Positions 47,779 through 59,996 of a DNA stretch of 64,000 nt are shown one piece after another (position 1 is the first letter of the stretch; each line of letters opens with the position of its first letter). The stretch covers positions 434,001 to 498,000 of the forward strand of contig CAVNZM010000010.1 of NCBI GenBank assembly GCA_963693365.1. Reading direction: 5' to 3'. Below the pieces are notes generated by a model. The model searched no databases. It was not told where the DNA came from and saw nothing but the letters and a program-made list of their open reading frames with translations. This DNA comes from Amoebidium appalachense (Eukaryota; Ichthyosporea). The position numbers were made by a program, and so were the translations under genes.

Positions 47779-49953
47779 ATGTTGCTCGAAACAGCCACTC
47801 TTGTTGCCACAGCAAGCATCGCTGCCTATGGCTACAAGAAGCTCTACGACATGATCACCCAGGCACCCGAGCATGGAGGTGTGTATGTGTGTGTGTATGT
47901 GCATGTGCGTGTGTGTATATTTTCGTACGCTTATATTTATATGCGATTGCGGTGTGTTTACGTCGATCACCTTCCCCAAGCGCTTTCATGCAAACCATAC
48001 GTATACTGGGAGTGTGCATGTGAGTTTTTGCTGTGTGGATCCCGGTGAGCCGCGGGCAGTGCGGCGTGTACCCTGCAGGTGGCGTGCATGTCTGTCAGTT
48101 GCATCCAAAAGAACGCTTGAATGTGGGCGAGATAATAGAGATGGAAGATAAAGGTTGTTTGGGGGGAGGGATGCGGGGATGGACCTGTGTTCTCTTGGGT
48201 GATAGACTGTCAAAGTTTATGTTCTTGCTTTGTAATGATTTATGATGAGGCTTGGTTTAAAGGACGGTGGAATGGTAGTCATAAACGAGAACGAGATTTC
48301 GTACGCGTATTCACAGAGCTTTTTAGCTGTTAGTGCATGTCAGCGCATACACGTCAGAACAGGAAAACACCTACTTTTGTGAACATTGTCGTGTGTTAAT
48401 GCAACTACAGTTGCCGTCCGCCATTAAGAACCCCCCCCCCAAAACCGTGGTCGCGGTGCATATTCTTAAAGTTTCAAGCAGGGTCGCTATCATATTCTTA
48501 AATGGCACGGGACCCCGGCCCCGCAGGGGGAAGGGGGGGGGGGGGGGGGGGGAAGGGAGCAGGGGGGGGGGGGGGGGGGGGGCGGGACGGAGGCGACTCG
48601 GCGACATGGGGAGGGGAGGGTTGGTGTGTGTGTGTAGAGGAGGGGAAGGGGGGGGGAGGGGAGGGGGGCCGGGGGGTTCGTGATTATGCAAGCGCATGAT
48701 CCAGCAAAGAAAGTTTATGGGTCAGTCCGCCATTAAGAGTATTCCAAAATCTGGCTGCGGTGCATATTCTTCAAAAAAACCGGACTTGGCCGCTAGCGTA
48801 TTCTTATTGGCGGGTATTCTTAATGGTGGACTGTATCTGTATTTTTCTGTGCATGTGGTGGCGTGCATGCACGTTCATGTGCAAGATCAAATAACCCTAG
48901 CCGGCCCTGGTCGGCCCACCTTCCCCACAGTCCGGATCCCATTTCAGCATACCACCGAGCAAACAAAGCAATATTGTGTTCCGGTTTTAAACCTTCTTTT
49001 ATTCGTGTATTATATTTTTGCTCGAGAAGTGTGCCCCATGGCAGAGTATTGGTTCACAGTCTAGCCTCACACACACACACATGCCAAACACACCAACACA
49101 CGCACACGCACACACAGCCACATGCACGGATGCACACACACACACACAAACACAAGACACACATACAGACAAACACCGTACACACACACGGTGTACAGAT
49201 GCATGTACACACACACAAGAACACACCGTGCACATGCGCACACACACCCCGCCCCCCCCCCCCCCCTCCCCCCCCCCCCCCCCCCCCCACACACACACAC
49301 GCACACACACACATACAGACACGCACACACACACACACACATAAACTTGAGCGCACAATCACACGCACGCGCATACACAGAAATCCGAAGTCTCATTCAC
49401 CTTCTCCCTCCTACAGGGCAACCGTGGACCAAAGGCGAACTGCCTGATGCCGTAAAACTGGAATATCTCACAGAGGCGGAAATTCAGCGAATTCAGTATA
49501 TCCAAACGCAGGAAAAATACTTTCAGGCAGTGCAGACGGAGGGATTTCCGAGGGAAGAACTTGCAAAGGGGCTGTTTACGATGGCTGTGTTGATAATACC
49601 GAGGACGGACTATGTAAACTTAGAGGTATGTGCGAACGGGGGTTTATAATGTTTACTCGAGCATCCGGTATGTGGGCGGGGGGGGGGGGGGGGGAGGGGG
49701 GGGGGGGGGGGGGCTCTGTTTATCCCCGCAGAGTTATATCAGGTACATGGAGGTCTGATGATAATAATATATCAAGCTTTCTTCCTCATAAAATGCACAT
49801 AAAGAGGAAATTTACCGGTTTCCCGTTTTTTTAATTCCTTTTTGGTCTCATTATCGAATATGGTTAGGTGGAGGCAACATATGGGGAGTGTATGTAGGAA
49901 AGGGGGTTGTGAGTTCAGCGTGGGGAGGTGGAGGGGTAGGAAAAGGGGCCGCG

Positions 49954-49993
<40 letters not shown>

Positions 49994-50193
49994 GGGGGGT
50001 CTTTATAGGGTCTATACTCCGGACGTGCGCACACTCCTTTCTCAACCCCGGAAATCTGTCCCGCTAAAAACGAGGAGGAAGAAAGTCAGAAAAAGAGGGG
50101 TATTGTGTGTTATTGGGGGCCAACGGGCGAGTTGCGGAGAAGGATAGTATTCTTTTCTTTCCTTTTTCTTTTTCTTTTTCTTTTTTCTTTCTT

Positions 50194-50268
<75 letters not shown>

Positions 50269-50848
50269 AATGAATGTGTATGTGTGTGTGTGTGTGTTGG
50301 GGAGGGGGGAGGGGGGAGGGGGGGAGGGGGGATTGCACGGTAGGGGGAGGGGGGAAGGGGGGGGGGGGGGGGGGGGGGGGGGGATTTTACTTAAGGAAGC
50401 TGAGCCGCAATTCGGATGTGCGATTCGCTGTTTATTTTGCCTAAGGGCAAAGCCACCATCTCATCCCACTAATTCCTGTCGACCCCCCCCCCCCCCCCCC
50501 TCCTCCCCCCCCCCCTTCTGCCCCCTCTTTCTCTCATCCCCCTCTCTTTGCCCACATCCATTGGACAGATCAACTTCTTGACCAAACTGCAAAAGAGCGG
50601 CATGATCGACGTGTCAGCAATCGAACCAATCAAACAAGAGATCGAGGAGATCCAGTCTGAAATTTCCGCGATTAGGCAGGAGGCCGCCCGTCTGCGGCCC
50701 GGTTGGGAGGGCTCGATTTTTCAGGAGGCGATGGAATTTAGGGAGCAGCAGAAGAAACAGGCCGAGCAGCATGTGTGTTATCCCCTCCCCCATAGCGTTT
50801 TTGAACCTACCTCAAATGAAGGGGGTTTGAGGGGATCTCAAGGGGGAA

Positions 50849-50936
<88 letters not shown>

Positions 50937-51158
50937 AGGTGGGGAGGGAGGGAGGGGGGAGGAGGGAGGGGAATATCATGATGGATTGACTCTTTCAATT
51001 GCCTGGCATCTTATTTCAAGGCGATGTTGCATTAGCCGCCACATATGCTCACCTTGCACCACCCCGGCTTCCTTTCCTGCCAATAACACAAAAACTTGCA
51101 CAGATGCCTGTGCACTGACGACCATTATTAACAACACCCCACCCCCCCCCCCCCCTTC

Positions 51159-51193
<35 letters not shown>

Positions 51194-51217
51194 ACACACA
51201 CACACATGTACCCCACA

Positions 51218-51309
<92 letters not shown>

Positions 51310-51474
51310 ACGCACACACACACACAGGCCATGCAGATGATGCAACAGCAAATGATGGCGCAAAAGGCCGCCGCCCAAAAAGCCACCCAGCAAACAACCG
51401 ATCAAAGCTCAGATGACGAAGATCTACCCAGCCTGGTGGCCCATGATGGAAATATGTCGGACCCGGAGCTATAA
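47779..51474 (+). CDS. SEC66: Sec66/Sec71-like subunit of the Sec62/63 ER translocation complex, four exons
   Basis: Exons 47779-47878, 49417-49625, 50569-50772 and 51328-51474, phases 1, 0, 0, encode 219 residues (yeast Sec66 is about 206). The ATG opens a short N-terminal hydrophobic segment (LLETATLVATASIAAYGY) that would anchor the protein in the ER membrane. The body is helical (LTEAEIQRIQYIQTQEKYFQ, EIEEIQSEISAIRQEAARLR). It contains RPGWEGSIFQEA, matching the RPGW..TIFQ signature of the Sec66 family (PF09802, from memory). The C-terminus is a Met/Gln-rich stretch and an acidic tail (SSDDEDLPSLV). In yeast, Sec66 helps Sec62/Sec63 pass precursors post-translationally through the Sec61 channel. 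Intron 1 starts with (GT)n and holds a MITE-like element; introns 2-3 hold G-, C- and (GA)n tracts. The identification rests on one motif plus architecture and length. Confidence 0.65.
48411..48700. repeat. MITE-related sequence and G-tracts in Sec66-like intron 1
   Basis: CCGTCCGCCATTAAGAAC at about 48415, two CATATTCTTAAA motifs, and G-runs at about 48534-48551 and 48566-48582. The first part resembles the end of the element at 48723. Confidence 0.55.
48723..48833. mobile_element. 111-bp inverted-repeat element (MITE-like)
   Basis: CAGTCCGCCATTAAGAGTA (48723-48741) and the reverse complement of TATTCTTAATGGTGGACTG (48815-48833) form 19-bp termini with two mismatches. Inside is GGTGCATATTCTTCAAAAA. 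It is related to the sequence at 48411 and shares the GTCCGC core with the termini at 46625. Confidence 0.6.
49070..49340 (+). repeat. (CA)n and C-tract before Sec66-like exon 2
   Basis: Imperfect (CA)n at about 49070-49245, C-runs to 49289, and (CA)n to 49342, about 75 bp before the acceptor. Confidence 0.9.
49678..50520 (+). repeat. G-tract-rich intron 2, including 69 consecutive G
   Basis: G-runs at 49679-49713, 49957-49993, 50196-50264 (69 bases, the longest in the window) and about 50358-50383, then C-runs at 50484-50515 before the acceptor of exon 3. Confidence 0.95.
50852..51312 (+). repeat. (GA)n, C-tracts and (CA)n in Sec66-like intron 3
   Basis: (GA)n at 50856-50932, C-runs at 51141-51155 and 51161-51193, and (CA)n at 51223-51308 that runs into the acceptor of the last exon at 51327. 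Confidence 0.95.
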
Positions 51475-52095
51475 TAACATCGTCATTACAAAGTATCTAG
51501 TGTGATTTTTTTTGATTTTTTTTATTTTAAATTTAGTTTATATAATATGATGGGATAATGTTTTGATGTCTATTTTAAAAATTTAGTTGATCCAGTTGCC
51601 AATGGCAATTGATGTAATGTTATGTTTTTTTTTTATATTTATTTGATGCGATTGGATGGTACACAACTCAGACGGTAAAGTATGTGTTTTGTTTAGTTGG
51701 TGTGGTTTGGTGCTAAAACTTATATCGTTAGTTTTTGACTTAGTAGTACAGAAATTGCCGTTAAAACCCGATGACTTCCAAACTGAAATTTAGAACAGAG
51801 AGCAATTTCAAACCAGCAGTTGAATTCATTTGCCTTTGCCTGGTTTCAACGTTGAAAACGGGTGGCCCGATATTTGCAACCAAACAACAAGAAGTTAATA
51901 TAAGAGGTGGCTGCTGGGCGCCAACCAATAAAATGTGAAAAGAAGTTCACAAATGTTTCGTGCTGGCAAACTTTATAATAGTGTACGTGGTCATTTATAC
52001 TAGGAGTCGAATATTCACAGCTTAACATCCACATCCATGGCCACAACACACGTTAATTACGCATCATGATCAGGCTTTTGACCTGGTTCACCCAT

Positions 52096-52571
52096 CATGA
52101 CCCCCCCCCCCCCCCCCCCCCCCCCGGGCGTATGTAGGTGTTTCTTTGCGTGTGTGTGCGCTAGTAAAGCCCGGCCGCCGGGCCTCTTTTCTTTCCCCCC
52201 CCCCCCCCCCCCCTCTCCCCAATGTCCCTCTCTCCCCCCCCGGCCCTCCCGTGGGCCATAGGAGACCTACCACCAGGCTACCAGCCACCACTTATAGCCA
52301 CTCACTCTAGCTCCGGGTGCTATTGCTAGGTTACATGTGCATGACTGACGAAGACCCCCCCCCCCCCTTCTCCGGGGGTCAGTCCTGCCTCCTACCCATC
52401 CGTCCGGATTTCTTCTAACTGTATGATGATCAGGTTGCTAGATGCATGTTCAAACTTCATTCCCTGTTTGCCCACGTGTTTCCCCAACATCTAGCCAAGG
52501 TCACATGTTCAAACGTGCCTTTTGCCAGATATGCAACCAGATATGTAACTCGAGTACCCTTCTGAATGCTC

Positions 52572-52610
<39 letters not shown>

Positions 52611-52660
52611 CGCGCGCCCCAAACACGCACACACGCACACACACACACACACACACCACC
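52096..52660. repeat. C-tracts and (CA)n
   Basis: C-runs at about 52100-52125, 52196-52213 and 52575-52609, and (CA)n at 52625-52655. The rest of 51475-53333 is AT-richer DNA without a recognisable gene. Confidence 0.9.
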
Positions 52661-53333
52661 GCCGCCGCCACCACCACCCACACAACCACACACCTGCACA
52701 CCCGCACACCCTGTCTTATCATATAAGCATATACTTCACGAAAACTGAAAGCGGACAAGGGTAGGCAAGTCGTATAAGGAGAAGGGTTGTGTTCTCAGAC
52801 ACACTCTCGTATTCATTCCATAATCGAAACAGTAATAGCAACAAGAAGACCCCTAATTATTAAAATTTGGCAAGTTTAGAGTGATCTTGCTTTCAAAATA
52901 AAAAAGTAAAAAACTGATTCAAGTATACAGACACACTAAATATATACTATGTGATTTCATTCCCTAAATTGATATACATATAACCTGAATGTATGCACAT
53001 TGAAGCTATACATGGCAGTCAGTTATTTCTCCAACGGTTTGTCCGTACGTGATAAACTGTAAGCAAGGCCAAAAAAATTGGCAGTGTAGGTTTGAAAACA
53101 AAAAAACAAAAAAAACGATGATAATGTTGGCCATAGCGTGCAAAACGACGTGTTTTTGGTGTTGCCTGTACTGTTGGAGCTAGAGGAGTAAGCGTGTGTG
53201 TGTGTGTGCACATGTGTGTGTCGGTTGGACGACAAAAATCCCGTGTGTTTTGTGAGGATGCACAACCATTCCCACATTGGACTATGTGCCTTATAAACAT
53301 TCGGAATAACAACAAATTTTTTTTTTTGCTAAT

Positions 53334-54518
53334 TTACGATCTCGTATCGACGGGAATATTTGATCTCTCCTCGGAGACGTGCCTTTCGCGCTCTGCAATG
53401 TTCAGATTGTATCTCCACTGGCGCATTCTTTCACTCAGCGTAGTCCCCACAGAATACAATGACCGCCGGTCAAACAACTTATCTTTCAAATTCCGGGGTT
53501 TGTACGGTACATAATCCGGTCCGACCATAGAGGGAACATCGCTTTTTGCTCCTTTTCGGTACCGGCGGTAAATGAAAAAACCAATTGCCGCAAATGTCAA
53601 AAAAGCCAAACAACCCAAACTTACACCGAGAATGAAAGATGTGCCTCTATTTGATCCCCCTGCTTGCGTGGAAGGTGTGGTTGTGGGTGTGGGTGCCACA
53701 GTATTATAGTCCACCCCTGAAGTTGGTGTGGCATCCGGGTCATCCTGCGTTGGCGTGGGGCGGGGTTCTGCATCCTTGAATTTGACTAAGACCGAATCGT
53801 AATAGATGTAACTCAGAACACCGGGGGGAACCTGTGCGCGTGTATTCCGGTAAAATAAATTCACACGTATTCTCCGGTAGGGCGCTTTCGGTGTGATCTC
53901 CTTCGCTGTTGCCGTGTACCACCCTGGCCTCTCTGGGGAAAACGGGACCACTTCCACTGGATTCGTTCGGATTCCGTTTGTGTCCATAAACGTGACGCGT
54001 ATTCCGTGATCTTCATCCCTCATGCCCTTATATGGCAAGTTGATATCGTCAAAACGTCCGAACGCTCTGACCACAAGAGCGGATGTGGAATCTGCTGGAA
54101 GGATGATAGTCTGCTCTACGGCCAAGCTCAGCCCCGGCACAAAAAGCACCTGCAAGGCAGAATAACCAAAAACGGCATCCTCGACAGGTGTGGCATTCAC
54201 AGGAAGAGACCAGCGTGTTCCGTTGAATTTCGGACCCCCCGAGAGGCACTCAAACCCCCCATCCACCAGCAAATTTTCAGGCACGTCGACTTGATCACTC
54301 CCACAAAGCCCAATGTTTTCGAACACGTTCATGCCGTCATCACTAGCTCCAGACGAACTTTCGACTGAACCTCCCTCGCTGCTAGTAACATTCCCGCCTG
54401 CCTGTCTTTTCACTCGCACCAAGCCCCCTCTTCGACAGGGAAACGGAAGGCACAACGACATGCATAGTGATTGGTAAAGTAGCAGCAGGAGGGTGAATCT
54501 TGCGCAAAGAGCCCGCAT
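53334..54518 (-). CDS. type I membrane protein with lectin-like (galactose-binding-fold) ectodomain
   Basis: An intronless gene of 394 residues, ATG at 54518, TAA at 53334. A signal peptide covers about 1-23 (LLLLLYQSLCMSLCL). RVKR at 35-38 is a classic dibasic convertase site, suggesting removal of a short propeptide. Residues about 82-250 form a beta-rich domain starting NLLVDGGFECLSGG, with SLAVEQTIILPADSTSALVV and YIYYDSVLVKF. This is the layout of CBM4/9-like or galactose-binding-like jelly rolls. N-glycosylation sequons occur at NVT (43), NGT (99) and NAT (108). A Thr/Pro stalk (252-288) leads to a membrane helix (about 294-317, TSFILGVSLGCLAFLTFAAI). A basic cytoplasmic tail of about 75 residues follows (YVPYKPRNLKDKLFDRRSL). 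A cell-surface recognition role is likely but its ligand is unknown. Confidence 0.75.
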   Translation of the reverse strand: MRALCARFTLLLLLYQSLCMSLCLPFPCRRGGLVRVKRQAGGNVTSSEGGSVESSSGASDDGMNVFENIGLCGSDQVDVPENLLVDGGFECLSGGPKFNGTRWSLPVNATPVEDAVFGYSALQVLFVPGLSLAVEQTIILPADSTSALVVRAFGRFDDINLPYKGMRDEDHGIRVTFMDTNGIRTNPVEVVPFSPERPGWYTATAKEITPKAPYRRIRVNLFYRNTRAQVPPGVLSYIYYDSVLVKFKDAEPRPTPTQDDPDATPTSGVDYNTVAPTPTTTPSTQAGGSNRGTSFILGVSLGCLAFLTFAAIGFFIYRRYRKGAKSDVPSMVGPDYVPYKPRNLKDKLFDRRSLYSVGTTLSERMRQWRYNLNIAERERHVSEERSNIPVDTRS

Positions 54519-54639
54519 AGTTACATTTGGTTATCGTCAGATCGTTGCCTAGGGGGTGCCCATGAGGAAGTCCCCACACACGAAAAGCGTGCAAACATAT
54601 GATGGGTAGGCCAGCGTGATTGTAGAAGGAATGGAAACT

Positions 54640-56290
54640 AAAAACAATGAGAGTTCTTATGCAGAGATGAATTAAAGGTGATCGATTCCCACTGCTTATT
54701 GTGTGTGAAATAGATGCAATAAATCCCTAGTTGAAAGTAGTCTAGTGCTGCGTCGATGCAGAATTTCTCGGCTGCCAAGCCGGGAACGCGGCCCACCGCG
54801 CACCGAATCGCACACTTGTGACTCGAAAAGCGTTACTATATGATTTGCGCCCCTTACTAGCTGACCTACAGGTAAAAGTTATTGCGTTTTGGTAAAAAAG
54901 GCCGCTGTGAGTAGGCGGAAAGAGTGTCGCTCCTACAGGTGTACGTATACTGTATAATGGAAAAGGAGCACCCCTTTCAGTCCTGTTGCTTTTGTCCACA
55001 CTTGCAAGGAGTGGACAGGGGTGACAGCCTGAGCGTCTATGTGGACTATGAGCATTCAGTATGACGTTTTGGGCGTGCTACTTGACTCCAACCGTATCTG
55101 TATATGCAACAAGCCAAGACATCGGATAAACGTTAAAACATCCCCAAGAGTTGGGGTGGGCAAAAAAGCCTATTTTTAGAGGCTTCAAACTGCATGGGAA
55201 AACAGGTGAGGTCGACTGGGTGGAAACTACGGTAAGTGCTTGAATGTTCTGTATGATCAGTGCGATTAAAGCGAGTATGATATCCTCGAGTATACGATTA
55301 ATATGATATGGCATCAAGGGCACAGATACCCGGAAGGTGGGCAAGTGAAATAGTGCATAGGTACAGGTATAAGCCTGAAAAAGTTATTTAATTTTTTACA
55401 TATACTCAATTGAACATGTTACTAGGCTTGAAGGAGCTTATTTAGTTTTTCGCTACAAAACAATACACTATGATATGACTGAGGTCATTGATACAAAGAA
55501 GTGAATGGATAACGACTCGCCACTATCATATCAAGATCCGTCGTTGTTATTGGGCAGCTCCATTCTATTTCCTGGAGCGTGGCAAAAATTGAAGATTTTT
55601 ATGCTTGGGCCACGGCCTGGTAGGTATAATTACGCATTATAAAATGCACAAAAAATGGCTTAAGTATTCATTTATATACAACCAATATCATATTACTTAT
55701 TAATTGACATTTTTTATTATCAGTCAAGTAATATCGTACCTGATGAGAACTCATATTTCTACTGCCCATCTCGGGGGTTCCCCGAGTGAGTGTGCAGAAG
55801 TTCCCGAACAAGACATATCAGCTCGTGTCGTCATTGAAAAATAGCGGGCCACACAGTATCAAAAAGTTATATATTTTATTTAAGCGGTTGTTTCAATAAT
55901 TATAACTGAAGAAAATAACATGCTTGTGTTCAAACGGTTTGGAAGGAGGGCCATCCTTGATCTGAAACTTCACGTTCTAAAAGTGTAGGGTGATTTTCGT
56001 GTTAGCAAATTGTGTAATTGGTCCAATAGTATGACTTTACTGGTGAAGATCCAGCCAATCGTGAACGAGTGTAACTTCATCCGATGGCGGCTTTGCCGGG
56101 CAGTCTGGCAGAGTAGACGTCTATACTACATACTAAGTAGAGAGAAAAATATGAAAATCATGCTCAAGTTTTTACTGGATAAATTTTTTTCCAGTCATAT
56201 TTACGACTATTTGGCACATTCAGCCTGTCAAGGCAAGCGGCCAGTGCTGTGAACGAATGCTGACCGATATCAGCAAATGGCGAAGGGCTC
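54640..56290. other. gene-poor AT-rich stretch
   Basis: No exon with convincing splice sites, no known repeat and no long homopolymer is visible between the upstream side of the 54518 start and 56290. Confidence 0.6.
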
Positions 56291-56435
56291 GCAAGACCCT
56301 AATATGGTTAATTCACCGATGCGTAGTTGGCCACTCATTGCGTAGTTGACCGTTGGGCTCTCCTGCAGGCTGGTGTCAGCCGAGCGATCTCGCCTGAGAC
56401 GGTCAGTCTCAGGGCCGGCCCCACTATGTATATAG

Positions 56436-57350
<915 letters not shown>

Positions 57351-57504
57351 CACTCTCTCTCATCGCATCCACGTCTCACTCTCTCTGAGGATCGAGCCCC
57401 TTTCTCTCTCCCTCCACGGCACACTTACATAAAAAATCTTCAAGTCATTCAGTGCAAACAAATTTCAGGGGCACGATGCAAAAAAAACTTTGTGCCACCT
57501 TCCC

Positions 57505-57542
<38 letters not shown>

Positions 57543-57667
57543 CGGGGAAGAAAATAAAATTGAATTTGGCAAACAAACTGTTACACACACTGACCGTATC
57601 CGTGCCGGTACACAACGAAGGCATTGCTTGAATCACTTCAACAAAAAAGAAGAAAATAAAATCAGCT

Positions 57668-57698
<31 letters not shown>

Positions 57699-57801
57699 GT
57701 CCCCGCCCCCCAACTCCCCCCGGCCCCCGGAGGAGGGCCTGTTCACCCCCTCCCTCCCTTCCCCCTTCCTCCCCCCCCTTCCCCACCCGCGTCCATGGCA
57801 C

Positions 57802-58038
57802 CTTGAAGTTCCCCCGGAAGTCCCAGGGTAACCCTGGGGCCCTTCTGCCGTTGCTGAGTAGGTTCAACGCCATCCGATATCGAGTTTTCCGTTCAGCAGA
57901 GTCTGAACGTTGTAATGCTCCCGCATTGGCGCATTGATACACCATTAAAAACATATTTGGCAAAAATTTTGTGACTACGCTTTTAAAATGTGAGGCCGGG
58001 ATCACATGTAGAACGTGCAGAAGCACATCATGACACAT
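57802..58038 (-). CDS. first exon of an unknown minus-strand gene
   Basis: ATG at 58038 opens 79 codons with ordinary composition (MCHDVLLHVLHVIPASHFKS, FLPNMFLMVYQCANAGALQR, TRYRMALNLLSNGRRAPGLP) to a GTGCCA donor after NFK. A possible second exon is 57626-57595 (QCLRCVPARI, acceptor TTCAAG, donor GTCAGT) after a G-tract and a pyrimidine stretch. No signal peptide; no family recognised. The donor is weak, so the exon end may differ. Confidence 0.4.
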
Positions 58039-58269
58039 TGATCATCATGTTTTGGAGGGCCGAACCGGCGGCCAAGCCTCTCGCCACCTGCGCAGTCAGC
58101 TCCTTCGGAGCTAGACTGTCTCTGAGAGGTCCGTGACTCACCCGAGGCTTTCCTACGCTAACTTGTAATCATCATTTAACCGACCTTATACGTCATGATG
58201 GTGTAGCCTACCGGGTCTAATCATCAGTAGTCAGGTTTCCTCGCCGGGTCGTAGCCTAGGTTCCTTACC

Positions 58270-58546
58270 TTATCCGCATCCCCCCCCCCCCCCCCCCCCC
58301 CACACCCCCGGCTCCCACCCCACACATACTTTTAATCCCCGCCACTGGCAGCACTCACGCACGCACGCACCCATGCACACGCACACACGTACATACCGCC
58401 GCATGCACAAATGCACGCACGCACGCACTGGTATACGTAAGTGCGCACTCGTGCACTCACGTGTACACATGCACGCACACCACACCCACGCACGCACTCA
58501 CGCATGCACGCCATACACGCACACCAACAAACCGTGCAGCCACACA

Positions 58547-58582
<36 letters not shown>

Positions 58583-58910
58583 CGTACGCACACACGCGCT
58601 CACACACGCACGTACACACGTGGCACACACGCAGTGTTGCAAGGCTCGCGGACAATGCGCACACGTGACACTGTGCATGCACAGCTTGTACGTAGGCTAC
58701 ATATACATACACGTGTACAAACTTTGACACGCACATGCACTGGCACTCTGAACGTGACAAACACACACACACACATTGGCACCGCGTGTGTGACCCACAC
58801 ACGCAGTGCGACACACCTCACCATGCCGCACGCAGGTATGCAGGCATGCACACCGTCGGCCGCAAGCAAGCACGCACACACGCACACACACACACACACA
58901 CAACCTAGAA
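58270..58910 (+). repeat. C-tract and CA/CACG-rich sequence
   Basis: A C-run (58280-58301), CACG units (58546-58590) and imperfect (CA)n to 58902. By the polarity seen in the known genes this would lie upstream of a plus-strand acceptor. Confidence 0.85.
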
Positions 58911-59334
58911 CTTGAACCTTATATAGTATGTTTTAGTTACCGCGATCAGATGCCACAGGCTGCTCTCGATAACTTGTTCAAAATTTTAGCACCGTTCCGC
59001 ACACACGCCTCCGGGCCCAGGCTAGGCACACTCGGGTGATGCGGCACTGTGACTTAGTCTATCTACAGGTACACTCACACACAGTCTTAAGTCAGACATG
59101 CACACAGCACCGTGCCACATCCGTCGTGGAGCCTGTATACATTTTACTCAGAACGCAGCGACTGGCACAACTACTGGCAGGGGCCACTCAATCTTAAGGT
59201 GATCTGAGGCAAATCGAGGGTAGGGTCTTAGACTAGAATATTAAGGTTGTCAGCCGTAGGGTCCCCCCCCCCCCCCCCCCCCCCACCTGCACCCCGCGGT
59301 TTTGGGTGCTGTGGGGGGGCCCCTGCCCCTGCAG

Positions 59335-59398
59335 TGCACGTATGCTAGGGTGGGGCAGGTAGAGGTTTCTGATGATACTGGCATCATGATTGGACCAG
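59335..59398 (+). CDS. probable internal exon of an unknown plus-strand gene
   Basis: Between a CCCCTGCAG acceptor and a GTAAGT donor one frame reads CTYARVGQVEVSDDTGIMIG then P, ending in phase 1. The composition is protein-like. A 12-nt microexon at 59612-59623 (acceptor TTTCGTAG, donor GTACAC) would continue in frame as VHAP, but this is speculative. No start or end of the gene was found. Confidence 0.35.
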
Positions 59399-59894
59399 GT
59401 AAGTGTTTTTTTTTTTTTCAAGGGGGGGTTTTTTTTTCTTCTTTTTTTTTCCTTTTATTTGTTTCTATTTTTTTTCCTTTTTATGAAAAATCTGGAAAAG
59501 CCCTTTTTTTTCCCCCTTCAAACTTGTTGACTTGTTTAGTAGGGCCATGAGAACCGGCATTTTGATTGACTAAAGCTTAGGGGATAACTTGTATGCGATT
59601 TGGTTTCGTAGTGCACGCGCCAGGTACACACGCACACAAACACAGGGCACTGTGGTGTACACAGTGTCCACAGACTCCACACATGCACACACACACGCAA
59701 GCACACACACACAACATGTGCACAAACAAACAAACAACTTCGGAAACAAACACACACAGCAGTGACTGTCATGCACACCGCGCGCACACACGTACATGGT
59801 TTATTACGCGCACGCGGCATGCACGTACACGCACACACACGCACACACAAACATGCACACATGTGCACACACACGCAAATACACACATGACATT

Positions 59895-59996
<102 letters not shown>

